Assembly (NCBI GenBank): GCA_007922305.1
Contig: ML677335.1
Span: 16,798,218-16,862,217, forward strand
Direction: 5' to 3'
Length of the DNA: 64,000 bases
Origin: Dermatemys mawii
Taxonomy: Eukaryota; Chordata; Testudines; Dermatemydidae
Shown: positions 20,031-32,600 of the stretch, piece after piece
Numbering within the stretch: the first letter of the stretch is position 1
How the letters are laid out: each line of letters starts with the position of its first letter
Position numbers and translations under genes: made by a program
The notes under the pieces: generated by a model
The model's input: the letters and a program-made list of their open reading frames with translations, nothing else
What the model was told of the DNA's origin: nothing
Database searches by the model: none

Positions 20031-21421
20031 GAGGATATTACACACTCCTTATATTGGCTGTGAAGGCCACAGGTATGCTGTGATTGGAACCAAGCTAGGT
20101 ATAATTAGGTTTACACTTGGTTGGTAGGATTAGAGCATGAATTCTCTGAGCAGCAGAAGCAAGGATTCTAGCTTGGTTTCTCTGATGAGGGAAAAGCTTT
20201 TTCTGAAAATTGTTATATAAAACAACACTAGATTGCCTAGGAAACTAATCTCCAGTATTGTCTAACCTACATGGTTGTCAGAAAACAGTATTTTCTCTCC
20301 TTGATCTGGGAATCTAACCCCTACTAGCAACAGTGTTTTTTTTAAACCCAGTGTTACTTCCATCTGTTTTGATATGCAGGAGGTAGTCCACTCCAAAAAT
20401 TGATTTGTTGGTACACGCTCATTTTGTTTGAGTGACCAGGGGGTAGGGACCATAGGTATGGAGGTGCTTCTGCATACCCTGGCTTGAAGTGGTATCTATC
20501 ATATACAGGGTTTACAGTTTGGTTCAATGTCTCTCAGCACCTCTAATATATACATTTTTCCAGCAACATTGGTAGAAGAAATCTGTTTTTCTCTGTGGGT
20601 GGTGACAGACTTTAGAACATATTTCTAGTATATGTACACAAATCCTTAAACATACAGGCTACAGTGATTGTAAGGATCACTGACATAAGATTTTATTAGA
20701 GAATTCATGACATTTATGGATAAATACCATGAAAGTAGTGTGCTAGGTGTAGATATAAGTTGAGTGAGATAATCTCGCTTATTGAACCAACATCTGTTGG
20801 TGAGAAAGAAAGAAAAATTATCAGTGAAGTATACCATTTCCTGTCCAGCTGTGCTTATTTAATTAATAAATTTGCCACATTTTACTCCAATAGTGGATGA
20901 GATGATAATGAGGAGCCAACATTAAGCACAGTGAGGGGATGGTTTTGGGGAACTACTTTGACTTCTGAGATTCTGATATGCCTTTGAAGGACAGAGAAAG
21001 AACTGATGATCTGCCTGCCATTCTAGGCAATGCTCTTCAGAGATTTACACATCTGCTTAACTTTATGCACTTGACTAGTCCTGTTAGCTTCAATGGGACT
21101 ACCGACATATGGAAGTCTTTGGAATGGTGGTTGAAGCATAAAGGGGCATGCAAATGCTTAGCATATCTGGCACATACAAACTTTGCAATGCGGGCAACAA
21201 CATGCCATGTGAATGCCTGTTCTCACTTTCAGGTGACATTGTAAATAAGAAACAGGCAGCGTTATCTCCCATAAATGTAAACAAACATGTTTGTCTTAGA
21301 GATTGCTGAACAGATAGTAGGACTGAGTAGATAAGTGCATAAACTTGTAGGTTGTAAATTTTTACATTGTTTTGGTTTTGGGTGCAGTTACATGAAACAA
21401 AATTCTACATTTGTAAGTTAA

Positions 21422-21537
21422 GAATCAGAGGGGTAGCCGTGTTAGTCTGGAATTGCAGAAGTGACAAAGAGTCCTGTGGCACCTTAAAGACTAACTAAAG
21501 TATTAGAGCATAAGCTTTCGTGGGCTAATACCCACTT
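21422..21537 (+). repeat. SINE-like repeat, copy 2, running into the gap
   Basis: Well-preserved head of the family: GGGGTAGCCGTGTTAGTCTG, then GAGTCCTGTGGCACCTTAAA and CATAAGCTTTCGTGGGCTAA. It stops at the run of Ns. Confidence 0.85.
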
Positions 21538-21937
21538 NNNNNNNNNNNNNNNNNNNNNNNNNNNNNNNNNNNNNNNNNNNNNNNNNNNNNNNNNNNNNNN
21601 NNNNNNNNNNNNNNNNNNNNNNNNNNNNNNNNNNNNNNNNNNNNNNNNNNNNNNNNNNNNNNNNNNNNNNNNNNNNNNNNNNNNNNNNNNNNNNNNNNNN
21701 NNNNNNNNNNNNNNNNNNNNNNNNNNNNNNNNNNNNNNNNNNNNNNNNNNNNNNNNNNNNNNNNNNNNNNNNNNNNNNNNNNNNNNNNNNNNNNNNNNNN
21801 NNNNNNNNNNNNNNNNNNNNNNNNNNNNNNNNNNNNNNNNNNNNNNNNNNNNNNNNNNNNNNNNNNNNNNNNNNNNNNNNNNNNNNNNNNNNNNNNNNNN
21901 NNNNNNNNNNNNNNNNNNNNNNNNNNNNNNNNNNNNN
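21538..21937. other. Assembly gap (400 N)
   Basis: Exactly 400 undetermined bases. The round number suggests an estimated or default gap length rather than a measured one. It is flanked by inverted copies of the same SINE. Confidence 0.99.
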
Positions 21938-21984
21938 TTATGCTCTAATACTTTAGTTAGTCTTTAAGGTGCCACAGGACTCTT
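21938..21984 (-). repeat. SINE-like repeat, copy 3, reversed, after the gap
   Basis: Reverse complement of the 45-base stretch GAGTCCTGTGGC...GAGCATAA seen in copy 2, with no mismatch that I can find. The head of the element is missing on this side. Confidence 0.85.
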
Positions 21985-22846
21985 GATCACATTTATAAGT
22001 TACACTTTCACAATAAAGAGATTGCACTATCATGTTTATATGAGCTGAAATGAAAAATACTATTTCTTTTATCTTTTTTAAAGTGCAAATCTCATTAAAA
22101 ACACAAAATAAAAATACTGCGAAGTGAGCACTGTCCACTTTGTATTCTGTGTTGTAACTGAAATCAATGTATTTGAAAACATGGAAAAACATTCAAAAAT
22201 ATTTATAATACATTTAAATTGGTAGTCTATTATTGTTTAGCAGTGTGATTAAAACTGATTAATTGTGACTAATTTCTTTATTCTAGTTAATGTGTTTTGC
22301 ATCAATTGCTTGAGTTAACTGCAATTAATTGACAATCCTAGTATAAATCTTAACTGAAAACTGTTTCTCACATGAGAAAGTGAGTCTATTCCTCTACACT
22401 CTGTTAGGCACTTAAATCACATCTATTAATCATATTAATGAGTCAGCTGGATCATCTTTGATATCTTCTCTTTGTCTCAGGACACTTTCTGCATTTTGGA
22501 ATAGTTTTTGTTTACAGTTATGGTTTTTATTATCTAGACTCATCTATACTATAACAAGGACCACATCTTACACACAGTTTATGGACTCATTTCTCATTCA
22601 ACACTACAGAGTCCACCTCCCTTCATGTACAGTTGTGTAGCACTTCTGAGGCACCTGCAGAAATTTACATGGGGAAAATATTAGGAAAGTATTTAATGTA
22701 CCTTAGGACTTCTATAACATGCAGTAGCAGACGGAATCAAGAAGAAAAGCCAGAACAATAAAGAGCCAACTCTCCATAGACCACACATGGTCTGATGGTT
22801 GCCAAATCATATTTCAGAATGCAGGGGTCTGGCAGTTAGTTTAGAT

Positions 22847-24179
22847 TAGGGGTGGACAAACTACGGCCCGCTGGCCGTTTTCATCTGGCCCGCAAGCTTG
22901 GCCGGGGGTGCAGGGCCAGAGGCCCTGTGCTCCCGGCCCAAGGGCCGGGCCGGGCCGGCCTGCTGCGGGGCCCCGCGCTCCCAGCCAGGGGCCCGGTTGC
23001 CCTGGGAGCCGCGGGTCCCTGCACTCCCTGGCCGGGGGCGGGCTGAGCACATGGAGCCACAGGGCCACGCATGCTGCTGGGCCCCGCACTCCCTGGCCGG
23101 GGGTCGGATGGAGCACGGGAGCCACGGAGCTGCAGGCTCCCGGCCGGGGGCCGGATGGAGCGTGGGGAGCCGCTTGGCCACGCACTCCCCGGCCGGGGGC
23201 TGGGTGGAGTGCGGGAGTTGCGGGGCTCCCGCACTCCCGGGCCGGGCCCCCAATCCCTGGCCGGGGGCCAGGTCGAGCGCAGCTCCTCCCCGCGCTGGGG
23301 GCCGGGTCCAGCGCAGAGAGCCGCAGGGCCCTGCGCTCCCTGTCCAGGGGGCGGGCTGAGCACAGGGAGCCGCAGAGCCCTGATCTCCCTTGCCGGGCCC
23401 AGCAACGCATGCCACTGCGTCCCGCACTCCCTAGCCAGGGGCCTGATGGAGCGCAGGAGCTGCGGGCCCCGGGCTCCAAGCCAGGCCCACCCTGTGCTCC
23501 CTGGCCGGGGGCTGGGTGGAGCGCGGGGAGCCGCTCGGCCCTGCGCTCCCCGGCCGGGGGGAGTGCGAGGGCCGCAGGGCCCCCCGCTCCTGGGCTGGGC
23601 TCCCAATCCCTGGCCAGGGGCCGGGTCGAGTGGGCTGGGTCCAGCGGGGGGAGCCGCAGGGCCCTGCGCTCCCTGGCCCTGGCCCGGTTCGAGGAGCACC
23701 CAGCTGATTAAGGTAAGTGGAGGGGGCCCGGGGAGTGGTGGTTAGGGTGGGGGGATATAGGGAGGGGGCAGTCAAGGAATAAAGCAAGGGGGCTTAGATG
23801 GGGGGGTGGGATCCAGGGGATCTCGGAAGGGGGTAGTTAGGGAACAAAGCAGAGGGAGATTAGATGGGGTGTAGGGTCCTGGGGGGTGTTGGTTAGGGTG
23901 GGGGGATCTCAGGAGGGGGCAGTCAGGAACAAAGAATAGGGGGACTTAGGGGGTGGGGTTCCAGGGCAGCGGTTAGAGTGGAGGGGGTCTCTGGAAGGGG
24001 CAATCAGGGACAAGGAGTGTGGGGGGGAGTTGGATGGGTGGGGGTTCTGAAGGGGGCCGTCAGGGGGCAGGAAGTGGGTGAGGGTTGGATAAGGGGTGGG
24101 GTCAGGCTTCCTTACCCAGCCCTCCGCACGGTTTTTAACCCCAGTGTGGCTGTCGGGCCAAAAAGTTCGCCCACCCCTG
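22847..24179. mobile_element. GC-rich hAT element made of two tandem arrays
   Basis: Termini TAGGGGTGGACAAACTACGG and AAAAAGTTCGCCCACCCCTG are inverted to each other and of hAT type. A perfect 8-bp duplication GTTTAGAT flanks the element (22839-22846, 24180-24187). From about 22900 to 23700 it is a degenerate array of units around CTCCCTGGCCGGGGGCCGGG, roughly 50-60 bases each. From about 23720 to 24090 it is a G-rich array around GGGGGCAGTCAGGGAACAAA. The long frames on both strands (up to 272 codons) arise because the repeats lack stops. They have no recognisable domain and I reject them as genes. Confidence 0.8.
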
Positions 24180-25015
24180 GTTTAGATACAATATAGTAAG
24201 ACAGGGATTCTCAAATTGTCACAGTATTTACTAGATCTTAATCCAGGAATAGTTTTACAGACCCAAACCCTTCCCAACCTGTTAACAGTAGTCCTATTTA
24301 TGACTGTATAGCATCCCTATTGCAAGTACAGCAATTAGGTACTTTAATCGTCTTTAAAATGGAAAGTGCCCACTACATTTCCCCCAAAAGTACTGTCCCC
24401 TTTTTATCTTAATCTTGCACTCTCAACTGTATTGTTCCTTTCTTCCCTACGCTGCCCTGTTGCACATTGTTTGCTGTAGCTGAGTCCTCTGAACATAATT
24501 ACTTGGCCATTACCTGGCTGCTCTCTGTGGAAGCCCTATTGGAGGCAACTAGTCTCTCTCACCTTTCTTTCCCACTATTTTACAAGAGCCTGGAAACTTG
24601 TAATAGCAGCTGGATATAGAGAGCCAGCACCAAGTGACCCACCAACACCCTATGAGACAATCAGTAATATAACTGCAATTTGAAAACCATATTTAGGAAA
24701 GAATGAACCAATACCCAGAACATGCTTGTTCTAAAGTACTTCAGTTACGGTGATTTTCAAATACACAATAATAGGTACCATGCAGTTCACCTAATTTTAT
24801 ATGCATTTCATCATGTTAATGTGCTTTATCATTTAAGCACATTTCATTCGGTAAATGGGGTTTTGTAGAGGCCAGATAAAATATCTCAGTCACAAAAGGA
24901 TTGTCAAAGACTTGTAATGAAAGCCAACAAACCAGAAAGGCATGATGTCACATGCACTGAAGGCCTGAATAGCACAGTTGACAATCATGTAACAGCACAC
25001 ACAAAAATAAAACAG

Positions 25016-25097
25016 AAGTGACAGAGAATCCTGTGGCACCTTAAAGACTAACTAAAGTATTGAAGCATAAGCTTTCGTGGGCTAATACTCACTTTGT
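25016..25097 (+). repeat. SINE-like repeat, copy 4, partial
   Basis: Contains GTGACAGAGAATCCTGTGGC, then ACCTTAAAGACTAACTAAAG and AAGCTTTCGTGGGCTAATAC. The head with GTAGCCGTG is missing. Confidence 0.8.
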
Positions 25098-25959
25098 TGG
25101 ATGTAAAAATAAAACAGATAATGCATGCAGATACACAACTCTCAATGAAGCACAGAGCATGCACAGAAATCCTGCGTTTATAGACATGCAGAGGCAGTGG
25201 ATGCATTTTCACAGCACTCCATACCCAAGCCACTCACATAGGTGTGTGCATATATACGCTACTCAACAGGTGGCAAGTTATATAGGCCCATGATGCCCAT
25301 GCTTCACCAATATTTAGGAACATGGGCCTGGCTCCACCAATGTTTGGACTTACTGCACTTTGGGGGAGCCCTGCACTTCATGGGGATGCAGGGTCCAGAA
25401 TGGCCTGGAGTTAGCAGGAGGGGCCTGTGGCTGGCAGCAGCAAGCGACCTGGCCCCAAGCCCGCCCCTGCTCCTCCCCCATTCCATCCCTTCACCCCAGC
25501 TCCTGACCCTTTCCAGGAGGTGGCATCATGGAGCAGGGTGGGCTGATGCCAGGCCCCCGCACTAACCCACCAGACAACCCTGGACCCCACATCCCCCTGA
25601 AGCGCAGGGCCTAGAGCGGTTGCCATGGTCCATCCTAGGGATGGGATGGCTCTGCTCGGACCCCACGTCCTCCTAAAGTGCTGGGCCGCCCAAAGCACAG
25701 GTCCCCGGCCAGTTGCCCTGGTCCATCCTATGGACAGGACGGCTGTTTGGACCCCACGTGCCCCTGAAGCACTGGGTCCCCCAAAGCGCAGATCCCTGGC
25801 CAGGTGCCATGGTCCACCCTATGGACGGGATGGCTCCGCTTGGACCCGTTCTGGGCACCACCACAAACCTGGCGCCCATGCGCCTCACACAACACAGACA
25901 CGAGGGCACTGAGAGGAACGTAACGTTGGTGAATGGAGCCAGAAAACACGAGCCCATAA

Positions 25960-26454
25960 TCCAAGCCACCCACAGGGGAGCCGTGCACGCGGCACACAGG
26001 CCCGGGCAGCCGAGGGCTGAGGACTCCCCCCCTCCCCGCGTACAGACAGGCAGCCCCGGACACGCCGCACAGCCCCCGGCAGGCCCAGTCGCTCAGCCCG
26101 CCCCGGCACATCCCCGCCCGGCCGCGGCGCCGGGCTGTGCGCACAGAGGGGGCCCCGGCGCGGCCGCCCTTCCCCCGGGAACGCGCACGGCAGCGGCGGC
26201 TCAGAGCCCGGGACGCTCCTTCCCCGCAGCGGGCGAGAGGCGGCCCCCGGGCGCCTCCATGCTGCGGCGCCCCCCTCCACAGCGGGCAGGACGCCTGCGC
26301 CGTGCGCTGCCGGCGGGAGGCCGGGGCGGGGGCTCCGGCAGCGAAGCCGCATCCAGAGCAGGTTGCGGCGGGGACGGGACCAGCATGTGCTGCAGCCGCT
26401 GAGGCTCCTCCGCCCGCTGCGCGGAGACAAAGGAGCGAGGCCGCCGCTGCCGCC
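25960..26454 (+). promoter_or_regulatory. PANK1: CpG island, promoter and 5' leader of PANK1
   Basis: The block is strongly G+C- and CpG-rich and continues through exon 1 to about 26760. There is no TATA box, as usual for CpG-island promoters. The coding frame of exon 1 stays open upstream of the ATG at 26455 back to about 26000, without another ATG. A longer non-AUG-started form cannot be excluded; mammalian PANK1-alpha does have a longer N-terminus. Confidence 0.6.
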
Positions 26455-26644
26455 ATGGCGGAGCGGCCCCGCGCCCAGCCTGCCGCCGCCGCCTCCGGCT
26501 CGCAGCTCAACGGGCTGCTGCACAACGGCTTCCACCCGCCGCCGCCGCTGCTGCGCCAGGAGCCGCCGGTACCCGGCCACGGCTCCCCGGCCAAGAAATG
26601 CAGGCTGCGGAGACGGCTGGACTCGGGCAAACGGAACAGGCCGC
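26455..26644 (+). CDS. PANK1: PANK1 exon 1-alpha
   Basis: The ATG at 26455 lies in CGCCATGG, a strong Kozak context. It encodes [16 protein letters not shown], then [13 protein letters not shown] and the basic [20 protein letters not shown], which is likely a nuclear-localisation-type segment as in the mammalian alpha isoform. The donor is CCGC|GTAAGT, phase 1. The N-terminal part is shorter than in the human alpha protein. Confidence 0.92.
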
Positions 26645-29600
26645 GTAAGTGATGCGTGCGCTGGGCTCGGGCTTGAGCCGCCCGCGGCCCTCCGCGCCCC
26701 CTGCGGGCAGCCCGGCTCCTTGTGCCCCGGGCGGGCAGCCCCAAGCCCTCCCCTCACCGACTCTAGCCCCTTTATTGCCTGGCCCCACCGAGGTCCCCAG
26801 GCTCCTGCAGGAGCCTTGAGGGGAAAAGAGGAGCCCGTGTGACCTCCTCCTGGAGAACAAGGACTTCGCCTGTAAAAGAGTCCAAGTCCTCGGAGCTGTT
26901 TCACGCTTTGAGGTCAGGGGTTTTCTAAGGCCAGCTGGGGGGTGGGGTGGAAGTGCCCATTCTTCCCCCTTTCGCCAGCGTGGTGAGTGTGCTGAGGAGC
27001 TCTGCAGCGTGACTGACAGTCCCCCACCCCCTGCAAAATCAGTTCATTAAATACCATCTTATTTCAGCCAATAAAACTGTGTTTTGGGGACACACCTACT
27101 GATACCATGTGGGCTGGGTCAGTGATTGACCAATGAGGAGGCTGGAAGCTGGTGGGTTTGTGGATGGGTTTCTAAATAGCTGTGTGCTGAAAGCTAAAAT
27201 GAGAGATTTCCTAATTTACAGCTGGCATAAATATGATCTTGTTAAAAAAAAAAAGCTTACAGTTCCGAAAACTTGGGATGTAAACTTGTAGATGACATAG
27301 TCTTGGATTTTCAGTAGGAGACATCTTGAATCAGTTATTAATTTAGCTGTCTTTGACATGGTCCTCTGTGACTTAGACATTCCAATGAAGCTCATAATTT
27401 CTAAGAACCATTGTAAGTAAATGAGAAGGACATCTGAATTAAGGTCATTACTAGACTTGTTAGTGTTTTATTGCAATATTTTCCTATTTCATTACTGAAA
27501 AAAATGGAAATGCAAACCACTTTTGCATAGGAATAATATTGTATTTGTATATGTTGTCCTGTAAAATGAAGAATAGTTCATTCAGAAATTAAACATTTGA
27601 TTCATCTGCTTTATTGGAAGCATTTTTATTTATACTGCTGATGCAATCTGAAATTTGTAGGTAAAGTGTGCTTTTTGTGATTATTGCTTTTTTGGTTATT
27701 TGGTTTTTTAAGGATTGGTAACTTGACTACATACTTCACATTTATTTTAAAGCTGCAAGCCCAAATGTATTCAAAAAGTTTGTAATATTTGTGTGTGTGT
27801 TGATTACTGATAACATACTGTATTTACTTTGTAATGGATGACTTTTAATATTTAGCTTTCTTTCATAACTGAACCGATTTAATTCCAAAACTTTATATGT
27901 AAATCCAGTTGTGAATTGACATTAGGGAACAAGAAGCTGTATTCTTTGCTGCATGCTTGATGTAGTGGTTGGAACTGAGATTTACTGACATCATTCACTT
28001 TCTACTTTGTATAGGATTTTAAAGTTCAGCATATTCTGAGCAGGTAATCAGAAATAGTTAGAACCATAAATACCCTGTAACAAAACATAATGAAATTTTA
28101 ACTAAGTACAACATAGTTTGTGTGATATCTTGGATTTATTCTGAATTTCATGAGATGTATTATTTTGACAGTACATGACTTCTTCAGTGGAATTTTTTGG
28201 GGCTTTTTTTGTTGTTGTTGTTAAAGTTCCCTTCTCACCACATGTGTAAAAAGACTTGTTAGGAGATAAAGCTAAACTAACACTTTCAAAGATAACCTTA
28301 TTCTTCATTTTAATACAGACTTAGTGGACTGGAGTTTATTGGGTTTTTTTGGTAGGTTAAAAAACCTGCTAGTTAATAAGGTGCAACAAAAACTTCTTGT
28401 TTTATCCTTGGTGGTGGTGGCGGTTCACCTCCTTGGCTTGCCCAATAATAGTAATAACTTACAGTGAAAAGATTTAAAAACAAGTAAACCCCTTCCTCTC
28501 AAACTAGCTGTAGTCATAGGACTATTTATTAACAAACTTTTTTCAGACAAGTGGTACATTTTAACTTTAATATCTAAATGTCACCTCTCTCTCTCTCTAT
28601 GTATATATATTTAGTATAAATAGTATGTCTGCATTGAATAGTCATTTAACCTCTGCAGTACCTGTATACTTTCTACTCTGCATTTGGTAGAAGGAAGAGT
28701 TGAATGACAGACTATTTCTTGTTTGCAAAATGATTATATCTACCTTAAAAACTATAAGAATAATAATTAAACCTAGAATGCATATTTGATCTGCAATGAA
28801 ACAAAACCACAGACTAGCATACTTCCTTGGTATTTTTGATTATATATTATTAAGCACAATCTGCACTATTGTTTCAAAGTTTAAAAATATGAAGGAAAAA
28901 AGGGGATAAGATTCCTATGGATTCACATAATCCCTTAAATAAAAGGGAATAAGGAATTTAATTCCTTTAACCTTTTTCTGAAAGAGACTAAAGTAGTAGT
29001 AAAGATTATAAAATTATTGATCTGCCATGTCCTATCTAAGAGACCAGTTGATGGGGAAACGAACACCCAGTAGACTCAAGTCAGGCTCAAATAAGTAGAT
29101 GAATTTCTTTAATGACATCTGTAAATATGGGGGGTTTACAGCTATCTTGTATGTAAGTATATTTACAGCTATGTATTATACTTCCAGGAGAATAGTGTAT
29201 TGTAGCACTTATTTTAACATGTTTTATATTGTTCACCAGAGAGCAAAGGTATAGAAAATAGTTTAGCATTGAAAGGATCTGAGTAGAGCACAACAACGAA
29301 CAATCCTGTTTTTCTGGTTTTTTATTAGTGCTTGAAGGTGTTTGTGTGTGTTAAAGGGCACATTGCAAAATGCATGTGGTAACTGCACTAAGTCTTTTAG
29401 TATTGATCACTGTTCTTACTTTGCATGTTGTGAAAGAAAATTGGTATTTCCTAGTATGCCAACAAGAAAAAGTTGTCAAACTGCAGGCATAATTGCAATG
29501 TAAATCCACAAAAGTGAGACATTTATTATATGTTGGTATGGTGTCTGCCGAAAGATGACAGACAGAAATAAAGACTGGAAATACAGGATTTTAGGAGGGG

Positions 29601-32600
29601 AAGATTCTCACTTGAAAATAAAACTGTTTGCTAGTGAGGATGTGCTATCTACTTTGGTGAAGCTCTTAAATTGATTCTGTAATTGTTTGGGGATCCCCTC
29701 CCCGCCAAAATATTTTATTTTAGCTTGCACTGAATGATTTATTAGTGACCTACTGTATAATTTTCTTTTTTAGGGATCACTTGTGCATATACCTAGCTAA
29801 CTTAGGCCCCAGCCTCGCAGCTCTTTTCAGAAAGGTTTCATTTACGTGGAATAACCATGTTCAGTCTTTGCAACTATTTTAGCACATTCACGCTATCCCT
29901 TGGTGAGCCTGTTCAGATGTGCTTTGCAATAAAAGGAATTATGACACCCCGAAAGACAGGATAGTATTAGATGATCTGAGATAGTCTTCATAGCTAACTT
30001 TCTGTGTCAGCCCGCATCAAATAGTGGTATAGCCACATGAGTTGCCTAGAGTATGCCTCTGCTAGCTAAATCGTGCTTCAACGTGTTATACTGTGTACAC
30101 TAGGAAAAAGGTCAAATTAGGTCATGCTTAACCAACATGTGCTAAACTTAACCACTTCTAGTCAAGACAGACTTTTTAAGGGTACTGATCAGAAACAATA
30201 CCTGAAAATCAATTGGCAACTATGCTATGTCACAGAGAATGTGTGCTCCTGGCAAGCAGCATTACTTAATAGGAGAGCACCTGCATATGCACTAGCTGTA
30301 ATTTCTAAATGTTTCAAGCTGTAGCATCATATAGCATATATTGCTTTTGAGCCAACTTGTAGTTAGATTGTTGCAAACATTCACATACAAGGTACATGTG
30401 TACACAGCATAGATTTATATAGCGCTTTTACTCCCAAATGCTTTGCTGCCTGAAAAACACAGGGCTTATTCACCCACAGTGATATGAAGACATCTGGAGG
30501 ATTGAAAGTTGCAACAATGTTCTTTGCCAGCAATACTAGATAAGTTTGTTTGTCTCCAACTGAAACTGCAGGGAGAACTTAAAGTAAGCAGGGCGGAATT
30601 AATCACTGGATCTCACTCAGGACATTAGCATTCCATGCTTTACATAAAAATACTCTTGGATCTTCTAATGATCAGGACTTCTTTTCTACATGTCATCAGA
30701 AGAAACAGCACAGTGGCACATCTGGCAGCACAGTCTTCCCTAACAGCATGCTGAAAAGTTGTTTCAGTATTCAGAGGGAAGAGTGCGGTTTAGCAAATAA
30801 CTGTGGCTGTAAGCAAAAGCAAAGCATGTGGTGTTTTGGGGCTCTGCATCCCGTGAGTTGAAAAGATGCCATATCTCCTCCTGCAGAAGTAGAATCGCAG
30901 ACATGCATGAGTATGTGCAACAAGACTGGAAAGTTAGAGAAATCGTGACCTGGCTTGATCCTTCTCTCTTCCAGAAGCTTGTTCAATCACAGATCCTAAG
31001 ACTGGGTTTCTTATTAAATCATCGTCACTTTTTGCAGTATCTTTGTTTTCCCTGGAGGTACCTTGCTCACGTAATGACCTAGTCTGACTCCATTTACCTT
31101 TTCAAATCACAACTTTAGGTAATCAGCCTACAGTATGTTTGGAGTAACAGATCCAAATAAACATACCTGCCCTTACATTTATGCGAATAGGTGATCATAC
31201 GAAACATCTGTGTGCGTTCCCCCCCCCAATAGGCAGTAGGCACTAGGCACTGAATAAGCACTTACATGTGAGTGTCATTTTGTTTATTCTAATATTATGT
31301 AACAGGATGGACTCAGTGTAGTTATTCAATGAACCCTGAACACTCTGAACTAAGCAGCATTTGAGATGCCCATTACCCACACTCAGCAGAATTAGGATGT
31401 AAGGTTGGGGTCCTGGTGACAGATAAGCAGGTAGGTTTTACTTGACACAAAGCAAAACAAATACTTAACTTTGATTCTGTAATTGTTTTAAACATTTATG
31501 CAGAGTTCAAGAAATAATCGATCTTATGTCGATAAATCGATCGCCATAAGATCGATCTCTCCCGGCTCTAGTGAAGACAGGCCCTAAAAGTCCACATTTA
31601 AAGCAGTAGCTTGGTCAGCCTGTCAGTCACCATAAGCATCTTCAGTGCAAAACACCGCCTGGGAACTAGATTATATAACATTCACTGGATAATCACTCTT
31701 TAAAGACAATCCCTTTTATGTCCTATTGTTACTATGAGACCATTTAAGATGTTACAGTTGCTCCCAGAGCTATGACAGAACCAAAGTAGGATAAATTCTC
31801 CCAACTGCCAGGTTTTAGCTCTATGTCTGCTCTATAAAGTCAGTAGGAACCTTGTAGTCCCCTGCCCAAAATTCTGAGTACATGCTACTCCAGAGCCATC
31901 CTCCTACATTTGAGGTTTTTTTAACCAGACATCAGCTGGGTGCAAATGTAGAAGGAGCCACTTAAGGAAGCCATACTACTGTGTCAGACTCTGTGGAGAG
32001 GGTGTGACCTACAACTGATACATAGAGGTCTCTGAGTTTCCCTGCAAATCTTGGATCATTCATAATAATGGAAGGCTGCACCACCCACTTCTTTTGTGGA
32101 CTTTCAGGTCTCTCCCATGAGAAGGCATGTTGAGACAGAGATTGAAGGCTTTAAATCTTGTGGAGTTTTTTTCTTAAATTGTGGCCTTCCATGGATTTTT
32201 CCTCATAAGGTATGATCTGACCTCTGGATTCTGTTTTTGGTATTTAAACTTAGTGATGAAGTTGCATGTTCATTAATGTCATATGTCTAGATTCCAGAAA
32301 TGAATAGCTTTGAAACTGTGATTTAAAAAACCCCCACACCTTCCTACTTGCTTCTCAAAAATTTAACATTGTTTGTTTTATTCAGTTTTTGGTAAAGTGC
32401 AATAATTCTAGCTGGAAATAATTTGAAAAATGTGAAAAGTATCTTTGTGTTCTAGATACTCTATTTAGTGAGTTTGATTGAATTTCTATTCCTAAGAAAA
32501 GCATTATATTTTGAGGTTCTATTTTGTACTCTTGACAAATGCTAAAAAAAAAAATGCAAGAAGATATTTCTATATTTAACTGCGTGATTTTGTCATTTAA

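Larger units (their letters stand above)
21140..22345 (+). repeat. Long dispersed repeat, copy 1, interrupted
   Basis: Matches the copy at 35860-36395 in order: TTCTCACTTTCAGGTGACAT, then CATAAATGTAAACAAAC, then GTGAGCACTGTCCACTTTGT, ending in ATTAATTG-rich sequence. It is interrupted from 21421 to 21988 by SINE sequence and the assembly gap. It has no gene. Confidence 0.7.
18243..25959. other. Intergenic region between the SDR gene and PANK1
   Basis: It contains MIR copies (18360-18560, 19850-20030), a long dispersed repeat broken by SINEs and an assembly gap (21140-22345), a GC-rich hAT element (22847-24179) and a SINE piece at 25016. In 18600-19850, 20030-21130, 22350-22840 and 24190-25000 I see no gene or recognisable repeat. 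25300-25960 is rich in loosely repeated TGGTCCATCCTA-type units, perhaps a decayed tandem repeat. Confidence 0.6.

Noticed and set aside
22841..23745. Overlapping long open frames on both strands (up to 272 codons)
   Set aside because: They lie wholly in a GC-rich tandem array of a hAT element, are open in several frames at once, and show no domain.
25713..26904. Minus-strand frames of 338-339 codons and plus-strand frame of 229 codons
   Set aside because: Shadows of the PANK1 CpG island and the loosely repeated sequence before it. They overlap true PANK1 coding sequence and carry no family motif.
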